A stretch of DNA of 64,000 nucleotides, from NCBI RefSeq assembly GCF_007655485.1, contig NZ_VJXQ01000001.1, positions 505,452-569,451 on the forward strand. The letters are read 5' to 3'. The notes below the pieces were generated by a model that made no database searches, was not told where the DNA came from, and was given only the letters and a program-made list of their open reading frames with translations. The translations under genes were made by a program, and so were the position numbers. Numbering within the stretch: the stretch's first letter is position 1; the number at the start of each line of letters is the position of its first letter. This DNA comes from Halobellus captivus. Its GTDB lineage: Archaea; Halobacteriota; Halobacteria; Halobacteriales; Haloferacaceae. Of the stretch, positions 33,779 to 41,908 are shown piece by piece.

Positions 33779-34785
33779 GCGACGATCTCGAACCGCTCAC
33801 GCCGTGGGAAGCGGTGAAGATGTACCTCGACCACCGCGAGCCCGAACTAAGCGAGAAGTCGGTAATGAACCACAAGTATCGGCTTGACGTGTTCCTCGAA
33901 TTTTGCGAGGAACGCGGCATCGAGAACCTGAACGAGCTGACCGGCCGCGATCTTCACCGTTTCCGGACCTGGCGCAGTGAACAGGATATCACGACGATGA
34001 CCCTGCGGACGAACCTCGCCACGTTGCGAGTGTTCTTGGAGTTCTGCGCGTCGATCGACGGCGTCGAGCAGGGACTTCGCGAGAAGGTCGTACTGCCCGA
34101 GGTCTCCCGCGAGGAGCAATCGAAGGACGTGAAGCTCGACGTCGACCGCGCGGAGGCAATCCTCGAACATATGGAGCGCTTCGAGTACGCGAGTCGGGCG
34201 CACGTCGTGATGGCGATCTTCTGGCACACAGGGGTTCGGCTGGGGACGTTGCGAGCGCTGGACCTCGATGATGTCGACCTCGAAACGCCGTGCCTACGAG
34301 TTCGGCACCGATCGGAAACGTCGACACCGCTGAAGAACGGGAAGGCGGCTGACCGATCCATCGCCCTCGGCGAACAGTACGCCAAGGTGATCGAGGACTA
34401 CATCACACACAACCGAATTAAGATTGAGGACTCTCACGGCCGCGAGCCGCTGATTTCATCGAATCAGGGTCGGCTCACTGAGTCTTCGGTCCGGTTGATC
34501 GCGTACAAATGGACTCGACCGTGTATGATCGGGGACTGTCCCCACGACAAGGACCCGGTCAGCTGCGAGTATATGTCGAGCAAGCACGCCAGCGGGTGCC
34601 CGAGTTCGCGATCTCCGCACGGAATCAGACGCGGAGCGCTCACGCGAATGCTTCGACAAGGAACGCCCGAGGAAGTTGTCAGCGGCCGCTCGAACGTGAC
34701 GAGCGACGTGTTAGAACTGCACTACGATCAGCGGAGCGAACGCGAGCGGATGGAACTTCGCCGCGAGTTCTTGGAGGATGTCTAA
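33775..34785 (+). CDS. int: Tyrosine recombinase (integrase)
   Basis: A 336-residue phage-type integrase with a GTG start that overlaps the previous stop. The SAM-like N-terminal core-binding domain (about 8-110) is followed by the catalytic domain: Arg155 in HTGVRLGTLRALDLDD, a Lys near 187, HGIRR (His282, Arg285) and the nucleophile Tyr317 in ELHYDQR. Between the Lys and HxxR box lies a Cys cluster (C250, C255, C264, C275) that may bind zinc. Unlike SSV-type integrases the gene is not split by attP; instead the downstream gene is. It presumably recombines tRNA-Ala with attP. Confidence 0.92.
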   Translation: MSDDLEPLTPWEAVKMYLDHREPELSEKSVMNHKYRLDVFLEFCEERGIENLNELTGRDLHRFRTWRSEQDITTMTLRTNLATLRVFLEFCASIDGVEQGLREKVVLPEVSREEQSKDVKLDVDRAEAILEHMERFEYASRAHVVMAIFWHTGVRLGTLRALDLDDVDLETPCLRVRHRSETSTPLKNGKAADRSIALGEQYAKVIEDYITHNRIKIEDSHGREPLISSNQGRLTESSVRLIAYKWTRPCMIGDCPHDKDPVSCEYMSSKHASGCPSSRSPHGIRRGALTRMLRQGTPEEVVSGRSNVTSDVLELHYDQRSERERMELRREFLEDV

Positions 34786-34937
34786 TGCCACCAACTGAAA
34801 CGAAACCACCACGAGGGAGCACGCACCGATCACCGAAACCGAGATTGCAGCAGGGTGTAGAATCGCCGTCCCCCGCCGAGTCCATTAGTATTCCTCCGTC
34901 ATACCCAGGGACCAAGACCGCAAGGTGTAGACCTTGA
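34785..34937 (+). CDS. N-terminal part of att-split zinc-finger protein
   Basis: Its ATG shares a base with the integrase TAA. The first 34 codons (Pro/Arg/Ser-rich, basic) run through the attachment core in frame as PAESI. In the lysogen they then continue into host DNA for 16 codons until a stop at 34935-34937. In the excised circle the same frame continues from attP into 15023-15268, giving the complete 115-residue zinc-finger protein. Confidence 0.7.
   Translation: MPPTETKPPRGSTHRSPKPRLQQGVESPSPAESISIPPSYPGTKTARCRP
34872..34886. repeat. attR core, 15-bp direct repeat
   Basis: CCCGCCGAGTCCATT is identical to the end of the tRNA-Ala gene plus two bases (15008-15022). It lies 87 bases downstream of the integrase stop. 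Host sequence resumes at 34887. Confidence 0.92.
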
Positions 34938-35078
34938 GACGGACCCGGCAGTTGGCGACGAAACTGTGTGACCCCGATTTTCCGCGGCGTCGGCCACACA
35001 ACAGATCGTCGACAGTCATCTCGTAAGTCGCATTCGTCCCGAAAACGTAACCGTGGTTCAACCGAAGCGGGGACAACG

Positions 35079-36009
35079 ATGCCAGCCGAGAGCCGAATGG
35101 CGGTCTTAGAGAAGCGCGAAGCGGCCGAGGGGATGAGGCTCGCAGAGCGTCCGGTTCCGACGTCCGGAAAAGGCGAGGTCCGTATCGCCGTGAGATCCGT
35201 CGGCATCGACGGCGGCGTCGAGGCGTCATTCTATCGGTGGGAAGAGTCGTACCACCGGTACGAACCGCATCTCCCGTAGGTGTTCGGTCACGAGTTCGCG
35301 GGCGTGGTGGACGCCCTCGGTCCGTGCGTCGAGGACTGGTCGGGTGGCGAGCGTGTCGCCGTCGAACCGCGCATCTCCTGCGAACGCTGTCGCAACTGTC
35401 TGGACGGTCGTCAGAACCTCTGCACCAACGAATCTGGCTTCTCGCCGCACGGCCGGAAGTCCATCGGCATCGACACCGAGGAGCCGGGTGCACTCGCTGA
35501 GTACGTGATCGTTCCCGCGCGGAATCTCTATGCGCTCCCCGACGGTGTCACGTACGACGAGGGCGTGTTTCTGGAGTTGCTCGCCATCGGTATCCACGGC
35601 ATCACCGTCTCGTCCTTCGAGGTCGGCGACCGCGTCGCAATTACGGGTCCGGGGTCGGCGGGCCTGAGCGCACTGATCGCCGCTCGGACGGCGGGCGCGA
35701 GTGAAATTATCGGGTCACGAGTCCGCGCTGCGGCTCGCGGAGGAGAGCGTCCGCCCGGGCGGCGAACTCGTCCAGATCGGCGTCTATCACGGGACGGAGC
35801 GAGTGCCCGTGGCCCTCAACGGCCTCGTGAACGAGGAAATTTCGATCCAGACCGTCAACGCCCGACGGGAGTCGGATTGGTGTCGGACGCTGGACATCGC
35901 GCCGTCGGTCGATCTCGCGCCGGTCGTCGGGCCCGCTTTCGAGATGGCTGACTACGAGGACGCCTTCGAGGCCGAGCGAGCGGGCGTGAAGATCGTGTTG
36001 AATCCCTGA
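35079..36009 (+). pseudogene. Broken zinc-dependent alcohol/sugar-alcohol dehydrogenase
   Basis: A medium-chain dehydrogenase gene in at least three pieces. The start is intact, with the GroES-like domain, but an in-frame TAG at 35277-35279 precedes VFGHEFAGVVDALG. The structural zinc loop CERCRNCLDGRQNLC is present. Near 35700 the frame shifts, and most of the NAD-binding domain is missing: the text jumps from TAGASEIIG to SALRLAEESVRPGGELVQIG. The last part continues to 36009. It lies 190 bases beyond attR. Confidence 0.85.
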
Positions 36010-36021
36010 TCCCGACCGCTC

Positions 36022-36519
36022 TCACCGATCCAGGTAGATCGGGGCGGGTTCCTCGTCAGGACCGGGCCAGTCGATGTCAGTTCGGTCGATCAGATTCGAC
36101 ACGACCGACGTATCGAGGTCGGCGGCGTCGGGGTAGTTCACCTCGACGAGGTTCCCCGCGGGGTCTCGAATGTAGAACTGTATCGCGCCGGAGGGAATGA
36201 CGTACACCGGCGGTTCGCCGTCGACGAAGCCGGGTTCGATCTGCGGGAGCCGTTCGGCTTCCGCGGAGTCGTGCTGGCGGATCGCCCGATAGACGGCCTC
36301 GAAGTCGTCGACGTGGAGCGCGTGGTGGTTGAACGCGGGCGGGTCGTCGTCGCGCTCGACGAGGTGCAGTTGTAGGTCGCCGCATGCGAGCCACTGGATC
36401 GGCTCGTCGAACGCCGGGGTCGGAATCCGCTCCATTCCGAACACCGACTCGTAGAACTGGACGGACTCCTCTAGGTCCGCCGCGACGATGCTGACGTGCG
36501 TGTAGCGTGCTTCGACCAC
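36022..36519 (-). CDS. VOC-family (glyoxalase-like) protein
   Basis: A 165-residue single VOC domain protein. The start THVSIVAADLEESVQFYESVFGM and the end IQFYIRDPAGNLVEVN follow the family pattern, with a His and Glu metal site (HVS and NLVEVN). Substrate unknown. It converges on the dehydrogenase pseudogene. Confidence 0.82.
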   Translation of the reverse strand: MVEARYTHVSIVAADLEESVQFYESVFGMERIPTPAFDEPIQWLACGDLQLHLVERDDDPPAFNHHALHVDDFEAVYRAIRQHDSAEAERLPQIEPGFVDGEPPVYVIPSGAIQFYIRDPAGNLVEVNYPDAADLDTSVVSNLIDRTDIDWPGPDEEPAPIYLDR

Positions 36520-36570
36520 GGTGGCGTGGTCGAGGACGCGGGGCGGTAAAACGGTTCGCGTCGGGCGTGA

Positions 36571-37905
36571 TTACCGCTCTACGCCCAACCGACATCGGAG
36601 CGCGTCCGCGGTTCGACGTACGGCCCGGGCGGGGTGGCGGTCGTATTTCCACACCGCACACGCCGCCAGCATAATCGCGATCCCGTAGAGTTGCACCGTC
36701 GCGAACGCGAAGACGCTGGCGGCGACGAACTCGACGACGCCCGGCAGGCCGAGTTCCCGCATCTCCGCGATGATCGCCCCCGGCGGACTGTTCGCGAACA
36801 TCACCGCACCACCAGCGAGAAAGAGCAGTCGGCCGGGGCCCTCCCAGAGGTACCACAGCGGAATCATCGGGAAGAAGAGGAGGACGAGATACCACTGCAG
36901 CGCCGGGAAGACCGTGACCGTCACGACCAGCGTCGCGAAGATGGCGATGAGCCGCCCCTGCAGCGACCTCACGTCGCGGTAGAACACCGCGAGGACGACG
37001 CCGGAAACGAGGAGCGCGAGCGGCAGCAACGCCTCGGCGGGTGCGTCCGGAAACAGTCCCCAGATGACGTGCGACAGCGGCCGCTGGATTGTTACGTAAT
37101 ACGTGCTATCGACGGGATATCCCCCGACGAAGTCCGCCGTCTCCGAGCGGTTCGGGACGACCTCGGTGAAGAACGTGACCGTCGGTTCCCTGCCGTACGC
37201 GAGCACCCCGGCGAGGATGCCGCCGACACCCACCGCGGTCGCGCTCGCGATCGACCGCCACGAGCGGGTTTTGAGCAGCCACGCGCCCACCAACGCGGGA
37301 AACAGTTTGAACAGCGCCGCGAGGCCGAACGCCGCCCCGCCCGCGGCGGACCGGTCGCCTTCGATCGCGAGAAACCCCAATACGAAGGCGACGGCAACGA
37401 TGAGATTGATGTTCCCGTAGTAAATCGTCCCGAAGGTGAACGGCGAGAGGAGCACGACGCCGACGATCAGCGCCGCGTCGAGCCAGCCGAGGCGGTGGCT
37501 GATACGGTCGACGAAGCGGACGATCGCGGCCGCGACAACCACGCCAGCGATGACGTTCAGCGCCACGATGATCTGGTAGCCGGTCAGCCACTCGAATGCG
37601 GTGAACGGATAGTACGCGCCGACGGTGATCGGCGGGTAGAGATACACGGCCCAGTCTCCCAGTCCGGGTGGTGCGACCCCGTAGAACGACTGTCCCTCGC
37701 GGGCCACCTGCGCCGCGTAACGGTACGTACGGATGTTCGCACCGACGTTGCTTCCCGGATCCCATCCCGGCGGGAGGAACGCGGGGTTGAAGTTTCGGTC
37801 GTAAGAGGCCGCGCCCCAGAGAATCGCGAACAGCATCACCGCGCGGACAGCGACGCTGGAGCGACCGACGCGCGGCCGACGGAGGAAGTCGGGGAGGGGA
37901 GCCAT
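36571..37905 (-). CDS. GT87-family polyprenol-phosphate-dependent glycosyltransferase
   Basis: A 444-residue polytopic membrane protein with about ten helices. The first extracellular loop holds a DWAVYLYPP segment, and the fold resembles DUF2029/GT87 mannosyltransferases, which use lipid-linked sugars outside the cytoplasm. The ATG at 37905 excludes about 40 residues of non-hydrophobic upstream sequence. The sugar and acceptor are unknown; surface glycan synthesis is likely. Confidence 0.8.
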   Translation of the reverse strand: MAPLPDFLRRPRVGRSSVAVRAVMLFAILWGAASYDRNFNPAFLPPGWDPGSNVGANIRTYRYAAQVAREGQSFYGVAPPGLGDWAVYLYPPITVGAYYPFTAFEWLTGYQIIVALNVIAGVVVAAAIVRFVDRISHRLGWLDAALIVGVVLLSPFTFGTIYYGNINLIVAVAFVLGFLAIEGDRSAAGGAAFGLAALFKLFPALVGAWLLKTRSWRSIASATAVGVGGILAGVLAYGREPTVTFFTEVVPNRSETADFVGGYPVDSTYYVTIQRPLSHVIWGLFPDAPAEALLPLALLVSGVVLAVFYRDVRSLQGRLIAIFATLVVTVTVFPALQWYLVLLFFPMIPLWYLWEGPGRLLFLAGGAVMFANSPPGAIIAEMRELGLPGVVEFVAASVFAFATVQLYGIAIMLAACAVWKYDRHPARAVRRTADALRCRLGVER

Positions 37906-37996
37906 CTGCCGGAACGTCAACAGGCGGGGACGAAGGTGTTTCGCTGTGTCGTGAGCGCGCGAAGACGATCGGTTCCGTCGCTCGACCGGCAGTTCC

Positions 37997-39130
37997 TCAC
38001 TCCAACCGCTCGGCGGCCAGATCGGCACCCGCCCGCAGCGCTTCGAGTTTCTTCCAAGCGACGCTCGGATGGACGGCGTTCGCGCCCTCGACGACCGTCT
38101 CGAAGCCGCAGTCGGCTCCGGCGACGATCCGCTCGGGATCGCCGATCGCGTCGGCGAAGCGTTCGATTCGCTCCGCGACGACCTCGGGGTGCTCGACGAC
38201 GTTCGTCTTCACGTCGATGACGCCCGGGATCAGTCGCCACTCGTCCGGGAGCGAATGCTCCGCGAACGTCCGATACTCGTGTTGGTGGCGCGGATTCGCC
38301 CCCTCGATGACCAGTCCGCCCACGTCGGCCTCGTAGAACGCGTCGATCACGTCTTCGAGCGCGACGTCGTGGTGGTGTGGCCCCTCGTAGTTCCCCCAAC
38401 AGCCGTGCAGCCGGATCCGTTCGTCGGGGACGTTCGCGACGGCCTCGTTCAGCGCCTCGACGTGGGTGTGTACCCGCTCGCGGAAGTCAGCGACGGAGTC
38501 GTCCTTGTACGTCAGCGTGAACCCAGCCAGCAGGTCGGGAGCGTCGATCTGGAGAATCGCACCCGTCTCGGCGATCAGTTCGTATTCGGTGGCGAGCGCC
38601 CCGGCGAGGTCGAAGAGGTACTCCTCGTCGGAGTCGTGGTATTCGGTCTCCGTGAACCGGAGGACGGCACCGGGCGAGGGCGCGGTGTGGAACCGCGCCG
38701 GGAACTCGACTCCCTCGGCGTCGACGGCCTCGTCGAACCGGGCCAGATCGCGCCGGAGGTCCGCCTCGCCGACGTACTCGATCGGTCCGGTGGCGACGGG
38801 GCCGCCGATGTTCTCGGTCTCCCCCAAGAGCGCCGCACCGTAGTCGGGGACGTCGTCGAGGTCGGAGGGCCACTCGCGCTCGACGGTTCCCTCGCTGAAG
38901 CCCGCGAGGCGGTTGGTGACGTCGACCGAGTAGGCGATGCGACTCTGCTCGCCGTCGTTGGCGACGTCAATGCCGACCGCCGCCTGGCGGCGCACGACCT
39001 CGCGAATCGACTCGTCGACGGCGGCGGCGAACGCGTCGTCGTCCGGATCCGCGGCGGTCAGGAGCGACCGGAGGCGCTCCGAGCGGGGAAGGCTCCCGAC
39101 ATGAGTGGTGCGAATCGTGGGTGAAGCCAT
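37997..39130 (-). CDS. Cobalamin-independent methionine synthase-like (MetE C-terminal family)
   Basis: A 377-residue TIM-barrel enzyme of the MetE C-terminal/CoM-transferase superfamily. The HVGSLPRS start, the zinc site region HGCWGNYEGPHHHD and the later Cys in GADCGFET are visible. Such short archaeal proteins transfer methyl groups to homocysteine or another thiol. The exact methyl donor is not determined here. The ATG at 39130 matches the family start. Confidence 0.82.
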   Translation of the reverse strand: MASPTIRTTHVGSLPRSERLRSLLTAADPDDDAFAAAVDESIREVVRRQAAVGIDVANDGEQSRIAYSVDVTNRLAGFSEGTVEREWPSDLDDVPDYGAALLGETENIGGPVATGPIEYVGEADLRRDLARFDEAVDAEGVEFPARFHTAPSPGAVLRFTETEYHDSDEEYLFDLAGALATEYELIAETGAILQIDAPDLLAGFTLTYKDDSVADFRERVHTHVEALNEAVANVPDERIRLHGCWGNYEGPHHHDVALEDVIDAFYEADVGGLVIEGANPRHQHEYRTFAEHSLPDEWRLIPGVIDVKTNVVEHPEVVAERIERFADAIGDPERIVAGADCGFETVVEGANAVHPSVAWKKLEALRAGADLAAERLE

Positions 39131-39290
39131 TATCCACCCCTGTCGTGGCAGCCACAAAGAGATGTCGGAGATTCGAAGCGTCTTGAGGGAGGATGTCGGT
39201 CGTTGGGGAGATCGAAGCGCCTTGAGGGGGAGATACCCGCCACCAGCGCGGAGTATCGTTTATATCGGGGGAGCGAATTGAGCGGAACGT

Positions 39291-40439
39291 ATGTCCCAAG
39301 GAGACTTCGAGGGCTACGGCGGACGACACGTCCCCGCCCCGCTCGAAGAACCGCTCGAACAGCTGGCGACCGCCTACGACGACATCAAGGAGACTGAGGA
39401 GTTCCAGTCTGAACTGGAGCAGTTGCTCGAAGACTACGCCGGGCGGCCCACCTCGCTCTACCACGCCGAGGGGCTGAGCGAGCGCTACGGCGCGGACATC
39501 TACTTCAAGCGCGAGGACCTCCTCCACGGCGGCGCACACAAGATCAACAATGCGCTCGGCCAGGCGCTGCTCGCGAAGAAGGCCGGGAAATCCCGGCTCA
39601 TCGCCGAGACGGGCGCGGGCCAGCACGGGACGGCGACCGCGATGGTCGGCGCGCTCTTGGATCTCGACACGGAGATCTATATGGGCAAGAAAGACGTCGA
39701 GCGCCAGAAGATGAACGTCTTCCGGATGCGGCTGATGGGCGCGGAGGTCAACGAAGTCACCCGCGGCGGGTCGGGCCTCTCCGACGCCGTTGACGCGGCG
39801 CTCGAAGACTTCGCGGGGAACATCGACGACACGCATTACCTCGTCGGATCCGTGGTCGGCCCGGATCCCTTCCCGCGGATGGTCCGCGACTTCCAGTCAG
39901 TCCTCGGCGAGGAGGCCAGAGCGCAGTTCCTCGATCGAACCGGCGAACTCCCCGACGCCGCGGTCGCCTGCGTCGGCGGCGGGAGCAACGCGATGGGGCT
40001 GTTCCACGCCTTCCGCGACGACGACGTGGCGTTCTACGGCGCGGAGGGCGGCGGCGAGGGCGCGGGATCGAAGCGCCACGCCGCGCCGCTCGCGGACGGC
40101 GAAGACGGGACCATCCACGGGATGAAAACCCGCGTCATCGACGACGAGGTCGAGGTGCACTCCGTTTCCGCCGGGCTCGACTACCCCGGTGTGGGCCCCG
40201 AGCACGCGATGTTCCGCGCGGTCGGCCGCTGTGAGTACGTTGCCGTCGGCGACGGGGACGCCAAAGCCGCGTTCCGCGAACTCTCCGAGGAGGAGGGGAT
40301 CATCCCCGCGCTCGAATCCAGTCACGCAATCGCGCTCGCGAAGGAACTCGCCGACGAGCACGACACGATCCTCGTGAACCTCAGCGGTCGGGGCGACAAG
40401 GATATGGAACAGGCCGCGCAGCTGTTCGATCTGAACTGA
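39291..40439 (+). CDS. trpB: Tryptophan synthase beta chain
   Basis: A 382-residue PLP enzyme making tryptophan from indole and serine. The PLP lysine is Lys84 in GGAHKINNALG, the catalytic Glu is Glu106 in AETGAGQHG, and the phosphate-binding loop is GGGSNAMG. No trpA or trpC lies beside it in this window, so it is a stand-alone copy here. Length and motifs match the TrpB1 group. Confidence 0.95.
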   Translation: MSQGDFEGYGGRHVPAPLEEPLEQLATAYDDIKETEEFQSELEQLLEDYAGRPTSLYHAEGLSERYGADIYFKREDLLHGGAHKINNALGQALLAKKAGKSRLIAETGAGQHGTATAMVGALLDLDTEIYMGKKDVERQKMNVFRMRLMGAEVNEVTRGGSGLSDAVDAALEDFAGNIDDTHYLVGSVVGPDPFPRMVRDFQSVLGEEARAQFLDRTGELPDAAVACVGGGSNAMGLFHAFRDDDVAFYGAEGGGEGAGSKRHAAPLADGEDGTIHGMKTRVIDDEVEVHSVSAGLDYPGVGPEHAMFRAVGRCEYVAVGDGDAKAAFRELSEEEGIIPALESSHAIALAKELADEHDTILVNLSGRGDKDMEQAAQLFDLN

Positions 40440-40511
40440 GGGCGGACAGAAGCGACACCGGTCGACTCCGCAAACGCTAATTCGGTCGGGGTGGTAGCGG
40501 CTGTGAAGGGT

Positions 40512-40796
40512 ATGTGTCGGGAGTTGAAGCGGGAACCGGCGTGGGTAGCAGCGATCAGACTGGCGATTCTCGAAGGCCAAGTCACGACGGAGTCGGTGAT
40601 CGAAGAGGCGAACCTCATTCCGGGCCGGGAGCGAACCGTCCGCAGCATTCTCGGAAAGATGGCCGACCGCGGCGTGTTGAACGCGGTCGGCGAGGACAGG
40701 TATCTCCCCGGCGAGGTGCTGTTGAACTCGGATCGGTACAACCTCGACTTTGACAACGCCTCCGACGGGGGCGCACACCGCTGGAACTCCTCGTAG
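40512..40796 (+). CDS. Small winged-helix protein
   Basis: A 94-residue protein. The N-terminal AIRLAILEGQVTTESVIEEAN, followed by ERTVRSILGKMADRGVLNAVG, reads as a winged helix. The C-terminus (YNLDFDNASDGGAHRWN) is unusual and polar. The ATG at 40512 is chosen over an upstream GTG. Possibly a regulator; target unknown. Confidence 0.65.
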   Translation: MCRELKREPAWVAAIRLAILEGQVTTESVIEEANLIPGRERTVRSILGKMADRGVLNAVGEDRYLPGEVLLNSDRYNLDFDNASDGGAHRWNSS

Positions 40797-40877
40797 CGAC
40801 TATTCGATCCCCGAAACGAACTGACGGGGACGGGACGGCACGATTGTTTCGACGGTTGCAATAGCCGCCATCAGCAC

Positions 40878-40965
40878 CACTACCAGTTGTCTCGGGCGTC
40901 GGTGCCAGTTTCCTGGGGTGTCACTGCCAATTGTCTCGAACGTCACTCCCAGTTGCCTCGGTTAC
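40878..40965. repeat. Four degenerate 22-bp tandem repeats
   Basis: Four consecutive 22-bp units start at 40878, 40900, 40922 and 40944. They share the core TGCCAGTTGTCTCG with scattered changes. They lie in the gap between the winged-helix gene and the AbrB-like gene at 41038. They are non-coding. The divergence between units suggests an old duplication or a multi-site binding region. Confidence 0.75.
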
Positions 40966-40996
40966 CTCGCGTGTATGGAACGGGTGCCAGCGATCG

Positions 40997-41012
40997 CATA
41001 GCGCAAGCTATG
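40997..41012. promoter_or_regulatory. Inverted repeat upstream of the AbrB-like gene
   Basis: CATAGC and GCTATG are perfect 6-bp arms with a 4-base loop, 26 bases before the ATG at 41038. It may be an operator. The following A/T-rich GTAAATACC could be part of the core promoter. Confidence 0.45.
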
Positions 41013-41037
41013 TAAATACCACGAGGAAACGTAGTCT

Positions 41038-41193
41038 ATGGGTACGCTGACGAACACCAAAATCTCCGAAAAGAACCTGACGACGGTCCCCAAACCGGTT
41101 CGGAACTTCCTCGACGTCGGCGCTGGCGACCGCGTCGAATGGCACGTCGAAGACGGACGCATCATCGTCGAGAAGTTCGAAGACGACGAGTAG
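41038..41193 (+). CDS. SpoVT/AbrB-like DNA-binding protein
   Basis: A 51-residue protein with an AbrB-type swapped-hairpin pattern (TKISEKNLTTVPKPVRNFLD, then DRVEWHVEDGRIIVEK). It is too short for the usual tracks but has a clear family pattern. No toxin gene follows it; the next gene is convergent. Probably a stand-alone regulator. Confidence 0.75.
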   Translation: MGTLTNTKISEKNLTTVPKPVRNFLDVGAGDRVEWHVEDGRIIVEKFEDDE

Positions 41194-41251
41194 GTTCGAC
41201 GACGACGAGTAGCCCGCCGAAAACCGCAGCCGCTCTTTCTCGCTACCGTAT

Positions 41252-41908
41252 TCAGTCTAGATCCGTCGGCTCGTCGATGTCGCGGCGGACGCCCGGATCT
41301 GGGACAGCCACGCGCGCACCGGCCCCGCTCCGAAGGAGGATCTCGCGGCCACCCACGTCTCCCGAGATGTCGGCGAGACCGCCGAAAAACCGGCGGTCGA
41401 ACAGCACCGGATTGCCCCGAACGCCATTGTGCGCCGCCGCCAACGCGTCGCCGACTCCGGCGACGTAGGCGTCGACGAGGGTCTCGATCGTCTCGGGAGC
41501 GACGAAGGGCATATCACCGAGCGCGAGCACCGCGGCGTCGACCGGCGATTCCGCCTCCAGCAGCGTCTGAATCCCCGTCCGAACGGACGAGGCCTGCCCG
41601 GTCGCGTAGTCGTCGTTGGTGACGAAAGAGACGCCGAGGCCGTCGAGCGCGGTGGCGACGCGCTCGGCCTCGTGGCCCACCACGACGACGACCGGATCGA
41701 GCCCCGATTCGAGGAGCGTCCGCGCGGCGTGTCGAACGATCGGCTCGCCGTCGAGCATCGCCAGCAGCTTGTTTCGATCCCCGAAGCGACTGCTCGTGCC
41801 CGCCGCGAGGAGTATTCCCGCGACTCGTGGACGGTCCCGCCCACTGTCGCGCGTTCGCTCGTCGAACGGTGGCGAGACCAGCGGGAGCGTCTCCGAGTCG
41901 TCGGCCAT
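41252..41908 (-). CDS. mocA: Molybdenum cofactor nucleotidyltransferase (MocA/MobA-like)
   Basis: A 218-residue NTP-transferase-like protein. The nucleotide-binding start GILLAAGTSSRFGDRNKLLA and the metal site region ALGDMPFVAP are typical of MobA/MocA enzymes. Next to a form I CO dehydrogenase cluster, whose cofactor is molybdopterin cytosine dinucleotide, the CTP-using MocA role is the best guess. The ATG at 41908 overlaps the moeA stop by one base, so the two are co-transcribed. Confidence 0.78.
   Translation of the reverse strand: MADDSETLPLVSPPFDERTRDSGRDRPRVAGILLAAGTSSRFGDRNKLLAMLDGEPIVRHAARTLLESGLDPVVVVVGHEAERVATALDGLGVSFVTNDDYATGQASSVRTGIQTLLEAESPVDAAVLALGDMPFVAPETIETLVDAYVAGVGDALAAAHNGVRGNPVLFDRRFFGGLADISGDVGGREILLRSGAGARVAVPDPGVRRDIDEPTDLD

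Larger units (their letters stand above)
15008..34886 (+). mobile_element. Integrated provirus of a tailless icosahedral (SH1/SNJ1-like) haloarchaeal virus
   Basis: The element is bounded by a 15-bp perfect direct repeat (15008-15022 in the tRNA-Ala 3' end, 34872-34886 on the right), with the integrase next to the right end. It contains a packaging ATPase (21293), two adjacent capsid-protein candidates (22619, 23097), membrane-anchored small proteins, phiH1-repressor-like regulators and CopG-type proteins. Gene density is high, with start-stop overlaps. No tail, portal, terminase large subunit or protease gene is visible, which argues against a caudovirus. The family assignment is inference from gene content and order. 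Confidence 0.87.

Noticed and set aside
15008-34886. Provirus as a tailed (caudovirus) prophage
   Set aside because: No terminase large subunit, portal, major tail, tape-measure or baseplate gene can be found; the ATPase and two small capsid genes fit a tailless virus better.
36634-38220. A 528-codon plus-strand open frame over the glycosyltransferase gene
   Set aside because: It is Arg/Asp/Glu-rich nonsense opposite a membrane protein with clear helices; a typical high-GC shadow.
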